DNA of 64,000 nt from DASRHD01 sp035485575 (GTDB lineage: Bacteria > Verrucomicrobiota > Verrucomicrobiia > Opitutales > Opitutaceae), in contig DATHNW010000023.1 in assembly GCA_035485575.1 (NCBI GenBank), positions 1-64,000 on the forward strand, written 5' to 3'. A model generated the notes under the pieces. That model did not search any database and had not been told where the DNA came from. It saw nothing but the letters and a program-made list of their open reading frames with translations. Below are positions 1-11,891 of this stretch, in pieces (the first letter of the stretch is position 1; each line of letters begins with the position of its first letter). The translations under genes and the position numbers were made by a program.

Positions 1-1
1 A

Positions 2-616
2 GACATTGATCTTCCGCCGAGCCTGGTCACCAGTTTCCAAGGCGCAGCGCTGGCATTCCAGTCTTCATTGTCGAACCAGTTGTTCCTCATTTTGGCGGCG
101 ATCGTTACCGTCTATATCGTGCTGGGCGTCCTCTATGAGAGTTTCATCCATCCGGTAACGATTCTCTCCACCTTGCCCTCGGCCGGGATCGGCGCGCTGC
201 TCAGTCTGATGCTCTTCGGCGACGATCTCGGCGTCGTCGCCATCATCGGCATCGTCTTGCTCATCGGCATCGTCAAGAAGAACGCGATCATGATGATCGA
301 CTTCGCGCTCGATGCCGAACGCAACGAGGGCATGGCTCCGCGCGATGCGATCCACCAGGCCTGCCTCCTGCGGTTCCGGCCCATTCTCATGACCACGATG
401 GCGGCGCTGCTCGGGGCCGTGCCGCTGATGGTCGGAACCGGCATGGGCTCGGAACTGCGCCATCCCCTGGGCATCACCATCGTCGGCGGGCTCATCGTGA
501 GCCAGATGCTCACGCTCTTCACGACGCCGGTCATCTACCTCGGCTTCGAGCGGATCGCTAGCCGACTGCGGGAGCGGAAGGCCGTGCCGGCCGCCGTACA
601 GGAGCCCGCCACGTGA
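2..616 (+). CDS. RND efflux permease (MdtB/AcrB type), 3' end only
   Basis: This is the C-terminal ~204 residues of an inner-membrane RND proton-antiport pump; the frame is open to the left window edge. What remains covers the last transmembrane bundle: hydrophobic helices near 'LFLILAAIVTVYIVLGVLYES', the 'IGIVLLIGIVKKNAIMMIDFA' helix and the 'LRFRPILMTTMAALLGAVPL' segment that are hallmarks of HAE1-type RND permeases. Its stop overlaps the GTG of the next RND gene by 4 bases (GTGA), so the two are translationally coupled. That resembles the MdtB-MdtC arrangement, in which two permeases form a heteromeric trimer. The substrate cannot be told from sequence. Family call is secure; the MdtB assignment rests on gene order. 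Confidence 0.93.
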   Translation, partial: DIDLPPSLVTSFQGAALAFQSSLSNQLFLILAAIVTVYIVLGVLYESFIHPVTILSTLPSAGIGALLSLMLFGDDLGVVAIIGIVLLIGIVKKNAIMMIDFALDAERNEGMAPRDAIHQACLLRFRPILMTTMAALLGAVPLMVGTGMGSELRHPLGITIVGGLIVSQMLTLFTTPVIYLGFERIASRLRERKAVPAAVQEPAT

Positions 617-3600
617 ACATTTCCGGGATCTTCATTCGCCGCCCGGTAGCGACGACCCTCCTGACGATCGGCATCGCGCTGGCCGGTTTAGCTGCCTATT
701 CGAAGCTGCCGGTTTCGCCGCTGCCCCAGGTGGATTTTCCGACGATTACTGTTTCGGCTCAGATGGCCGGAGCGAGCCCCGAGACCATGGCGAGTTCCGT
801 TGCGACCCCCCTTGAGCGTCATCTGGGCCAGATTGCCGACGTCACGGAGATGACCTCGTCGAGCTCCGCCGGCAGCACGAGCGTGACGCTGCAATTCGGC
901 CTCGACCGCGATATCGACGGCGCCGCCCGCGACGTGCAGGCGGCGATCAACGCCGCCCGGGCCGATCTTCCGACGGCGCTTCGCAGCAATCCCACCTACC
1001 GCAAGGTGAACCCGGCGGACGCCCCGATCCTCATCCTTGCCCTCACCTCAAGCACGCTCGGGCCGGAAAAACTTTATGACGCCGCCTCGACGATCCTGCA
1101 GCAAAAGCTGCTCCAGGTTCCCGGCGTCGGAGATCTGACCGTCGGCGGCAGTTCGCTGCCGGCCGTCCGCGTGGAACTCAATCCCCCGGCGCTCTTCAAG
1201 TACGGCCTCGGGCTGGAGGACGTGCGGGCGGCGCTCTCCGCCGCCAATGCTAACAGCCCGAAGGGTGCCATCGAGAGCGACCGCCTGCGCTGGCAGATTT
1301 ACACCAACGATCAGGCCAGGACGGCCAAGGAGTACCAATCGCTCGTTCTCGCTTACCGGAACGGCGCAGCCATCCGGCTTTCGGACGTGGCCGAGGTCAA
1401 GGATTCGGTCGAGGACATCCGCAACCTGGGCCTTTCCAATGGGAAAACCGCCGTGCTGGTCATTATCTTCCGGCAACCCCAGGCGAACATCATCGATACG
1501 GTGGATCGCGTCCGGGCATTGATGCCCGAGTTGAAGAGCCTGCTGCCCGGCGCGGCCCAGATCTCGGTGGCGATGGACCGCAGCACCACCATCCGCGCCT
1601 CGCTGCGGGACGTCGAGCGGTCGCTCGCGATCGCGGTACTGCTCGTCATCCTCGTCGTATTCGTGTTTCTGCGCGACGGGCGCGCCACGCTGGTCCCCGC
1701 CGTGGCCGTGCCGGTTTCACTCATCGGAACCTTTGGGGCGATGTACCTTCTGCAGTACAGCCTCGATAATCTTTCGCTCATGGCGCTCACGATCGCGACG
1801 GGCTTCGTGGTCGACGATGCGATCGTCGTTTCGGAAAACATCGTCCGCCACATGGAAGCAGGCATGCCCCGGCTGCAGGCGGCCCTGCTTGGCGTGCAGG
1901 AAGTGGGATTCACCGTTCTTTCGATGAGCCTTTCGCTCATCGCCGTTTTTATTCCGATCCTGCTCATGCCGGGAATCGTCGGCCGGCTTTTCCGGGAATT
2001 CGCCGTCACCCTGTCGATCGCAATCCTCATCTCGCTTTTCGTGTCGCTGACGACCACGCCCATGATGTGTTCACGGCTTCTCAATCAAAACAAGGACGAA
2101 AAAAAAGGGCGGTTCCACCGCTGGACGGAGCGCTTTTTCCAGTGGATGCATGACATCTATGAAGATACGCTCGGCTGGGCGCTCCGACACGGTCCAATCA
2201 TGATCCTCCTGCTCATCGCCACGGTCGGAATGAACATCTGGCTCTTCTCCATCGTGCCCAAGGGATTTTTTCCCGAACAGGACACCGGCCGGATCACAGG
2301 AGGAATCCAGGCCGACCAAAGCATTTCATTCCAGCGGATGTCGGGAAAGCTGCGGCAGTTCATCAAGATCGTGGCCGCCGATCCCGCCGTCGACAGCGTC
2401 GTCGGCTTCACCGGCGGCGGAGGCGGAGGCTCCAATGCGGGCCGCGTCTTCATCTCGCTGAAGCCTCTCGCCCAGCGCAAGGCCTCCTCGGCGGTCATTA
2501 TCGGCCGGTTGCGCCCCAAGCTGGCCCAGGTGCCCGGCGCCACGCTTTTCCTCGCTCCCGCCCAGGAGATCCGCGTGGGCGGACGCTCAAGCAACGCCCT
2601 TTATCAATTCACCCTGCAGGGAGACAATCTGCGGGATCTGCGGACTTGGACGCCTAAGCTGCTGGATGCGCTGAAAAATGAAAAAATCCTCACCGACTTG
2701 AACACCGACCAGCAGGATAAGGGGCTGGAAACGGACCTGGTGATCGACCGGGATACAGTGGCCCGGCTCGGCCTGACCGTAAGCCAGGTCGATAACACCC
2801 TTTACGACGCCTTCGGCCAGCGGCAGGTCTCCACGATCTACCAGTCTCTCAACCAGTACCATGTCGTCATGGTGGCCGCGCAAAAATACTGGCAGGATCC
2901 CCAGGCGCTGAACGACATCTACGTCAGCACCTCGGGCGGCAGCGTGAACGGCGCCCAATCGACGAATGCCGTCGCTGGAACGGTGGTGACAGGCGGGGCG
3001 GCGGGTTCCGCTTCCGCCACGTCGGATTCCTCCTCCGTCGCCGCCGATACTGCACGAAATGCGAGTCTTAACGCCATCGCGTCGACCGGAAAAGGCTCCG
3101 CTTCCACCGGCCAGGCGGTCAGCACCGCCAAGGAGAAAATGGTCCCGCTGGCGGCCTTCAGCCGGTACGAGACCGGTACGACGCCGCTATCGGTGAATCA
3201 CCAGGGACAATTCGCCGCCATGACGATTTCATTCAATCTCGTCCCGGGAAAATCCCTGAGCGACGCGGTTCAGGCGATCAACCGCCAGATCGAGGCGATC
3301 CATATGCCCAACACGGTTCACGGCAGCTTCCAAGGCACGGCGCGGACCTACCAGGATTCAATCAGCAGCGAGCCGGTTCTCATCCTGGCCGCCATCGTCG
3401 CCATCTATGTCGTGCTCGGGATTCTTTATGAGAGCTACGCCCACCCGCTGACGATTCTCTCCACCCTCCCCTCCGCGGGCCTCGGAGCCGTCCTGGCCCT
3501 CATGCTGTCCCGCACGCAATTCGACCTCATCGCCCTGATCGGGGTCTTCCTGCTTATCGGCCTCGTGAAAAAAAACGCCATCATGATGATCGATTTTGCC

Positions 3601-3939
3601 ATTGGCCTGGAACGGAACGAGGGCCTGAGCCCGCGGGATTCAATCTTCAAGGCGAGCCTCATGCGTTTCCGGCCGATCATGATGACGACCCTCGCCGCGC
3701 TCTTCGGCGCCGTGCCCTTGGCCATCGGCTTCGGGGACGGCGCCGAGCTCCGGCGCCCGCTCGGAATTTCCATCGTCGGGGGTCTGATCGTGAGCCAGAT
3801 GCTCACCCTTTACACGACACCGGTCGTCTATCTGTACGTCGACCGGGCACGGCTCCGGTTCCTCGGGCGCCGGCATCGCAAGGATTCGTCAAACCGCATC
3901 GAAGAAACGGCCGTGCAGGCCCGTCCTCAGATTTCATAA
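613..3939 (+). CDS. RND efflux permease, MdtC-like, with an extra Ser/Ala/Thr-rich segment
   Basis: Complete 1108-residue HAE1-family RND pump subunit, inner membrane, expected to export hydrophobic compounds with a periplasmic adaptor and the NodT-type channel downstream. The N-terminus 'NISGIFIRRPVATTLLTIGIALAG' is the canonical first helix; the proton-relay helix carries 'TGFVVDDAIVVSENI', and the C-terminal half repeats the 'VKKNAIMMIDFA' motif seen in the upstream partner. MdtC proteins are usually near 1025 residues. The excess is largely residues ~777-842, a low-complexity Gly/Ser/Ala/Thr stretch in the periplasmic porter region that is not part of the family core. Start is GTG, overlapping the preceding stop. 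The periplasmic adaptor gene is presumably upstream of the window. Confidence 0.95.
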   Translation: MNISGIFIRRPVATTLLTIGIALAGLAAYSKLPVSPLPQVDFPTITVSAQMAGASPETMASSVATPLERHLGQIADVTEMTSSSSAGSTSVTLQFGLDRDIDGAARDVQAAINAARADLPTALRSNPTYRKVNPADAPILILALTSSTLGPEKLYDAASTILQQKLLQVPGVGDLTVGGSSLPAVRVELNPPALFKYGLGLEDVRAALSAANANSPKGAIESDRLRWQIYTNDQARTAKEYQSLVLAYRNGAAIRLSDVAEVKDSVEDIRNLGLSNGKTAVLVIIFRQPQANIIDTVDRVRALMPELKSLLPGAAQISVAMDRSTTIRASLRDVERSLAIAVLLVILVVFVFLRDGRATLVPAVAVPVSLIGTFGAMYLLQYSLDNLSLMALTIATGFVVDDAIVVSENIVRHMEAGMPRLQAALLGVQEVGFTVLSMSLSLIAVFIPILLMPGIVGRLFREFAVTLSIAILISLFVSLTTTPMMCSRLLNQNKDEKKGRFHRWTERFFQWMHDIYEDTLGWALRHGPIMILLLIATVGMNIWLFSIVPKGFFPEQDTGRITGGIQADQSISFQRMSGKLRQFIKIVAADPAVDSVVGFTGGGGGGSNAGRVFISLKPLAQRKASSAVIIGRLRPKLAQVPGATLFLAPAQEIRVGGRSSNALYQFTLQGDNLRDLRTWTPKLLDALKNEKILTDLNTDQQDKGLETDLVIDRDTVARLGLTVSQVDNTLYDAFGQRQVSTIYQSLNQYHVVMVAAQKYWQDPQALNDIYVSTSGGSVNGAQSTNAVAGTVVTGGAAGSASATSDSSSVAADTARNASLNAIASTGKGSASTGQAVSTAKEKMVPLAAFSRYETGTTPLSVNHQGQFAAMTISFNLVPGKSLSDAVQAINRQIEAIHMPNTVHGSFQGTARTYQDSISSEPVLILAAIVAIYVVLGILYESYAHPLTILSTLPSAGLGAVLALMLSRTQFDLIALIGVFLLIGLVKKNAIMMIDFAIGLERNEGLSPRDSIFKASLMRFRPIMMTTLAALFGAVPLAIGFGDGAELRRPLGISIVGGLIVSQMLTLYTTPVVYLYVDRARLRFLGRRHRKDSSNRIEETAVQARPQIS

Positions 3940-3948
3940 AGGAGCACC

Positions 3949-5427
3949 ATGCTTGATCCCACGACCATAATGAAGCGAAAGAGACCCGGCGCAAAGCTCG
4001 CCTGGGCTGCCGCAGCCATAAGCCTGGCTGCGGGATGCGCCGTCGGGCCGAATTATAAGAGGCCCGAGACCAACGTGCCCACCGCCTTCAAGGAAGCCGC
4101 TGGATGGCAGCCCGCCGCCCCCAACGACACCGCCCATCGCGGACCGTGGTGGGAGGTCTTTCAGGATCCCGCCCTGAACGAGCTGGAATTGCAGGTCGCA
4201 ACCTCGAACCAATCGCTGAAGGTTTTGGCGGCCAATTATGAAGAATCACGGCAGCTGGCGCGAGCCGACCGGATCGCGCTGCTCCCCACAGTGTCCGCCG
4301 CCGGCTCGGCAGAGCGCTCCCATGAGCCCAAATCCGTGGCCACCACGCAGGGAACTGCGTACGCCACCACGACCTACACCGCTGAGCTCCAGGCGGCATG
4401 GGAGCTGGACCTGTGGGGACGGCTCCGTCGAACCACGGAAGCGGATGTCGCGACCGCCCAGGCCGCGGCCGCCGACTTCGCGGCCGCACGGCTTTCAACC
4501 GAGGCAGCCCTGGCGCAAGACTATGTCCAGTTGCGGATCCTCGATGAAAAAACCCGGCTTCTGGCGAACGCCGTCACGGCCTACCAGCGGACGGTTTCGA
4601 TTGCGAAGAACAAGTATGCGGTCGGCGTGGCGGCGCGCAGTGACGTCATTTCAGCCCAGACGCAGCTCGACAGCACCCGGGCCCAATTGATTGATGTCGG
4701 CGTGCTGCGGGCCCAGATGGAACACGCCATTGCCGTGCTCATCGGAAAGCCTCCGTCGGAATTTTCCCTCGCCCCCCGCCCTGACCTCGGGCTCGACGTC
4801 CCTGAGATTCCGGCCCAAGTGCCGTCAAATCTCCTTCAGCGGCGGCCGGACATCGCCTCCTCCGAACGCCAGGTCGCCGCAGCCAACGCAAAGATCGGCA
4901 TCCAGACGGCGGCTTATTTTCCCGACATCAGCCTGTCGGGTGCCGCCGGCTTCGAAGGCCACCGGTTGGAAAACCTTTTCACGGCGCCGTTTCGTTTCTG
5001 GTCGTTGGGCGCCCAGGCCTCCGACGCCCTGCTCGACTGGGGCCAGCGCCATGATGTGGTGCGACAGGCCCGCGCTGCCTATGAGGGAAGCGTCGCCAAT
5101 TACCGCCAGACCGTCCTGAGCGCCTTCCAGCAGGTGGAAGACAACCTGTCCGGCCTTCGCATCCTGGCGGAAGAATCGCAAGTAGAGGACATCACGGTTT
5201 CCGAGGCCACGGAAGCCTCGCGCATCGCCTTGAACGAATACAATGCGGGGACGGTCGATTTCACCACGGTCGCCTCCGCCCAGGTCACCGAGCTTAACAG
5301 CCGCGAAACCGCACTGGGAATCCGTCAAAGCCGGCTCAATCTCGGCATCGCCCTGATCGAGGCGTTGGGCGGGGGCTGGACCACAGCCGACCTTCCCGGT
5401 TCATCGCGGGTGCTGGCCGCTCACTGA
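3949..5427 (+). CDS. NodT-family outer-membrane efflux lipoprotein (TolC-like)
   Basis: Outer-membrane channel of the tripartite RND pump, 492 residues. The N-terminus has basic residues, a hydrophobic stretch and a lipobox ending 'LAAGC', followed by 'AVGPNYKRPE', the usual start of mature NodT/OprM-type lipoproteins. Two OEP repeats follow (about residues 60-260 and 280-480), rich in Ala and coiled-coil heptads. It lies 9 bases after the permease stop. AAAGGAG at 3938-3944 is only 4 bases from the ATG at 3949, so the in-frame ATG at 3970 (MKRKRPG...) is an alternative start that also keeps the signal peptide. Closes the pump operon. Confidence 0.93.
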   Translation: MLDPTTIMKRKRPGAKLAWAAAAISLAAGCAVGPNYKRPETNVPTAFKEAAGWQPAAPNDTAHRGPWWEVFQDPALNELELQVATSNQSLKVLAANYEESRQLARADRIALLPTVSAAGSAERSHEPKSVATTQGTAYATTTYTAELQAAWELDLWGRLRRTTEADVATAQAAAADFAAARLSTEAALAQDYVQLRILDEKTRLLANAVTAYQRTVSIAKNKYAVGVAARSDVISAQTQLDSTRAQLIDVGVLRAQMEHAIAVLIGKPPSEFSLAPRPDLGLDVPEIPAQVPSNLLQRRPDIASSERQVAAANAKIGIQTAAYFPDISLSGAAGFEGHRLENLFTAPFRFWSLGAQASDALLDWGQRHDVVRQARAAYEGSVANYRQTVLSAFQQVEDNLSGLRILAEESQVEDITVSEATEASRIALNEYNAGTVDFTTVASAQVTELNSRETALGIRQSRLNLGIALIEALGGGWTTADLPGSSRVLAAH

Positions 5428-5581
5428 AGGGATTAAACCCGGCTGAAAGCAGGCGCCGGCGGCAAATCCGGTTCCGGCGGAATGGATGCCTTCGGCTCTG
5501 CGCCAGACTGGACCCGATGGGACGCGCATGCGGTCCTCCATCGGAGCGAAGCCAGCCAGGCGACAGGCGAAGCCAAAATCC

Positions 5582-6286
5582 TTATTTGACTGGCGCCGAA
5601 AACAGCAGGCTGGAGCCGGGTTTATTCGGCTCCGCATCGGCCGGCAAACCGGCCCGCAGGGCAATCGCACGCTGCGCCCAGATTCCGGCGGGATCGATTT
5701 GCTGCACCTGGTCGGCGAATTTCTTCGCGTCATCGACGCGGCCGGCGTCCGCCGCCACGCTGGCCAGATGATAAGCGGCCTCGGCGCGCACCGCCTGGAG
5801 CTGCATGAGATCGGCGGCAATATCCTTGAGCTGCGCTTCCCCGTCGGCAGTGCCGCCAGCCTGGATCTTGCACACGGCCTGGCCGAGCTGCGCCCGGCCG
5901 CCGAGCGGCGTGCGGCGCAGCGTTTCCGCGGCCATCAAGTAGTCTTCCTGCGCGTCGGCATATTTACCGGCCGAATACTCGTCGTCGGCCAGCCGGAGAC
6001 TGGCCACACCGGCCAGCTGGTGGCCCTGGTGGGCGCGGGCGAAAGCGCGCAGCAATTCCGGCGTGGAGGCCGCGGCATAGTCCGCCTCGGTGCTTTTCTC
6101 ACGCTGGGCATTGAAAATTTCCCAGGCCCCCTTGCCCACCACAAACAGCAGCACGGCCGCGCAGGCGGCGAAGATGGTGTTGCGGTTTTTTTTCCAAAAG
6201 CCGTGAAACTGTTCCTCGTGGCTGGGCGCAGCGGCCTGGCCGGCCGGCGAGCCGGCGGCGGTGTTAGGATCGGATGGCATGGTCAT
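5582..6286 (-). CDS. Membrane-anchored tetratricopeptide (YfgM-like) protein
   Basis: Roughly 234 residues with one transmembrane helix near residues 35-55 ('TIFAACAAVLLFVVGKGAWEIF') after a short cytoplasmic tail, then an Ala-rich helical region with TPR-like units ('AGVASLRLADDEYSAGKYADAQEDYLMAAE', 'VRAEAAYHLASVAADAGRVDDAKKFADQV'). This build matches the YfgM/TPR_21 group, which acts at the periplasmic face of the inner membrane as an ancillary chaperone or scaffold. The open frame extends 13 codons upstream to a TTG at 6325; I chose the first ATG (6286) because the extension has no family-like sequence. No Shine-Dalgarno decides between them. Convergent with the pump operon; role not specified by neighbours. 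Confidence 0.7.
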   Translation of the reverse strand: MTMPSDPNTAAGSPAGQAAAPSHEEQFHGFWKKNRNTIFAACAAVLLFVVGKGAWEIFNAQREKSTEADYAAASTPELLRAFARAHQGHQLAGVASLRLADDEYSAGKYADAQEDYLMAAETLRRTPLGGRAQLGQAVCKIQAGGTADGEAQLKDIAADLMQLQAVRAEAAYHLASVAADAGRVDDAKKFADQVQQIDPAGIWAQRAIALRAGLPADAEPNKPGSSLLFSAPVK

Positions 6287-6364
6287 GGAGCGGGGTTCGT
6301 TTTTTGGAAACGCTGATAGGAACAAATCGCCACCCCCGTGTAAATGCAGGAAATCAGCCGGCGC

Positions 6365-7219
6365 TCAGTCAAAAACCACTGTTTTGCGCCCGTAAACGAG
6401 CACGCGGTTATCAAGATGCCAGTGCACGGCTTGCGCGAGAACGAGCTTCTCCAGGTCCCGGCCCTTTCGGACCAGATCCTCGACGCCATGGCGGTGCGTC
6501 ACGCGCACGACATCCTGCTGGATGATCGGCCCGTCATCGAGCTCGCACGTGGCGTAGTGCGCGGTGGCGCCAATCAGCTTCACGCCGCGTTCATGCGCCT
6601 GTTGGTAGGGGCGGCCGCCGGCAAAGGCGGGCAAAAATGAATGATGAATATTGATCACCGGCCGCGCGAAGGCATCGAGAAACCCGCCGGAAATCACCTG
6701 CATGTAGCGCGCCAGAACCACGAGCTCGATGTCGTTCCGCCGCAGCAGCTCAAGCTCGCGCGCCTCGGCGGCGGCCTTCGTTTCCGCGCTCACCGGAATG
6801 TGATGAAAAGGCAGGCCGTAGTTCTTCGCCGTCGCGGCCAGATCGTCGTGGTTGGAAACAACGAGGGCGATCTCGCCATTGAACTCGCCGGCCCGGCCGC
6901 GCAGCACGAGGTCGTGGAAGCAATGGTCCGCCTTGGAGACAAAAATCGCCACGCGCGGCCGGTGCGCCGAGAACGCCACGCGCGCGTGCATGCCCAAGGT
7001 GCCGGCAAAGGCGCGAAAGCTTTCCGTGTCGGAGTCGTGGGCGCCGTCCTTCGGCGTCCATTCCACCCGTTGGAAAAAGATGCCGGCCTGCATGTCGCGA
7101 TGCTGGTCGGCATGCAGGATGTTGCCGCCGCGCTCGAAAATCCAGCCGGCCACGCGCGCGACCAGCCCCGGCTGGTCGGGGCCGTGCAGGAGGGCGATGA
7201 GCGTGGCGGTCGGGTTCAC
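6365..7219 (-). CDS. purU: Formyltetrahydrofolate deformylase
   Basis: Hydrolyses 10-formyl-THF to formate and THF, balancing one-carbon units and feeding formate to purine synthesis. The 284-residue protein has an N-terminal ACT domain (~5-85, 'LIALLHGPDQPGLVARVAGWIFERGGNI') and a C-terminal formyl-transferase/hydrolase domain. The catalytic Asn-His-Asp set is visible in 'VINIHHSFLPAF' and 'ELDDGPIIQQD'. It starts with GTG one base after the carB stop, so the pair is co-transcribed and probably translationally coupled. Joining carB and purU links pyrimidine/arginine precursor supply to one-carbon metabolism; that link is inference. Confidence 0.95.
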   Translation of the reverse strand: MNPTATLIALLHGPDQPGLVARVAGWIFERGGNILHADQHRDMQAGIFFQRVEWTPKDGAHDSDTESFRAFAGTLGMHARVAFSAHRPRVAIFVSKADHCFHDLVLRGRAGEFNGEIALVVSNHDDLAATAKNYGLPFHHIPVSAETKAAAEARELELLRRNDIELVVLARYMQVISGGFLDAFARPVINIHHSFLPAFAGGRPYQQAHERGVKLIGATAHYATCELDDGPIIQQDVVRVTHRHGVEDLVRKGRDLEKLVLAQAVHWHLDNRVLVYGRKTVVFD

Positions 7220-7220
7220 G

Positions 7221-10460
<3,240 letters not shown>

Positions 10461-10580
10461 GGGCGTGAACAGCTGGCGAGGGTTGCGGGCGCACAGGGAC
10501 GGCGCAAGCGGGAAACGACGTCAAACGCACGCGAAATCCGCCGCTACGGCGGCCCGGAAGCCGCGCGTTTCACCAGCGCC

Positions 10581-11840
10581 TCAGGCGAACTCGCCGGCGT
10601 CGATGCCGAGGATCTTGGCGGCCTGGGCCTTGTCGTCGTAGCAGGCGCGCAGCACCATATCGAGGTACTGCTTGCGCTGGCCGGCCAGATACTCGTCAAG
10701 ACCGGGCCAGCTCTTCACTTCGCGCAGGCGCAGGGGCAGCTGTTGCGAAGTGACCACGCGGGCCTCGGTGGTGGCGGCGATTTTCGAGACGACTTGATTG
10801 AGCTCCGTGAGGTTGCCCGGCCATCGGTAGGCCGCGAGCGTGGCCATCGCGTCGTCGGAGAATTCGATGAGATTGGTGTCGAAAAAGGGATTGGTGGCCT
10901 TCGTGATGAAATGCTTCACCAGAATGGGGATGTCCTTGGTCCGCTCGCGCAGCGGCGGCAGGTGCACAGGGAGCGAGGCGACGCGATAGAAAAGTTCGTC
11001 GTGAAACTTCGCCTCGTCCGTGAGCTTCTCGAGATCCTCGCTGGTGGTGCAAATGAGGCGAAAGCTCTGGCCGATGTTGCGCAGCACGCTGACGAGCTCG
11101 CGTTGCAAGGGAAGCGAGAGGCATTGCGGATGCTGGAGCATCAGCGTGCCCCCCTTGGCCTGCTGCACCCAGGTGCCGCCCGCGCCATTCTGGCCAACCA
11201 GACCGTCGCGAAAATTATCCTCCGTGCTGAGGGCGCAGTCGATGCGCACGAAAGTCGCATCGCCGGCATTGCCCGCGGCATGAAGAAGCTCCGCGACGGT
11301 TTTTTTGCCAGTCCCCGGCTCGCCAGCAAGCAGCACGGGGGTGCGCACGATGGAAAGTTTTTTGATTTGCTGGACGAGTTTTTTGATGGCCGAGCTCTGG
11401 CCGATGAGCCTCGATTCGACGTCAACGGAATAGGTGGAGGGCAGGCCCGCCTCGGCGTTGGCCCGCTCGGCCTGGAATTGCTTGAACTCCAGCCCGCGCT
11501 TGAGCGTGGCGATAAGCTCATCGACGCGGAACGGCTTCTGCAGGTAGTCGAACGCCCCGTATTTGAGCGCCTGCACGGCGCTGTCGGTGCTGGCATAGGC
11601 CGTCATGATGATGATGACGGCATTGGGATCGTAGAGCTTGAGCTGCCGGAGGAGGGTGATGCCGTCCATCGGCTTCATGTCGATGTCAGCCAGCACCAAG
11701 TCGAATCGCTCCGCCTTGTAACGCACCAATCCCTTTTCCCCATCGGTCGCAAAAGCCGTGGAAAAGCCCGTGGGCTGGATGACAGCCTCGAGCATTTCGT
11801 GAATGGAAAGCAAATCGTCGACGATGAGAACGGAGGGCAT
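10581..11840 (-). CDS. NtrC-like response regulator with degenerate AAA+ domain
   Basis: 419 residues: receiver domain (1-~120; acidic D8/D9, phospho-acceptor D52 in 'LVLADIDM', T80, K102 in 'QKPF'), an AAA+ domain (~145-370) and a C-terminal helix region. The Walker A is present (GEPGTGKKT), and the 'LPPLRERTKDIP' and 'YRWPGNLTEL' motifs of sigma-54 activators are recognisable. However, the segment that should hold GAFTGA reads 'DGLVGQNGAGGTW', and the Walker B region reads 'GGTLMLQHPQCL' instead of 'GGTLFLDEIGEL'. The Fis-like tail is short, ending '...AQAAKILGIDAGEFA', as though one HTH helix is missing. It lies 51 bases after a PilC-like gene. Probably phosphorylatable, but not a classical sigma-54 activator. 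Confidence 0.85.
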   Translation of the reverse strand: MPSVLIVDDLLSIHEMLEAVIQPTGFSTAFATDGEKGLVRYKAERFDLVLADIDMKPMDGITLLRQLKLYDPNAVIIIMTAYASTDSAVQALKYGAFDYLQKPFRVDELIATLKRGLEFKQFQAERANAEAGLPSTYSVDVESRLIGQSSAIKKLVQQIKKLSIVRTPVLLAGEPGTGKKTVAELLHAAGNAGDATFVRIDCALSTEDNFRDGLVGQNGAGGTWVQQAKGGTLMLQHPQCLSLPLQRELVSVLRNIGQSFRLICTTSEDLEKLTDEAKFHDELFYRVASLPVHLPPLRERTKDIPILVKHFITKATNPFFDTNLIEFSDDAMATLAAYRWPGNLTELNQVVSKIAATTEARVVTSQQLPLRLREVKSWPGLDEYLAGQRKQYLDMVLRACYDDKAQAAKILGIDAGEFA

Positions 11841-11891
11841 GGCGCGAGTATTCCGCGATAAAATAAATGCTAACAGCAGCGGATGGTCCCG

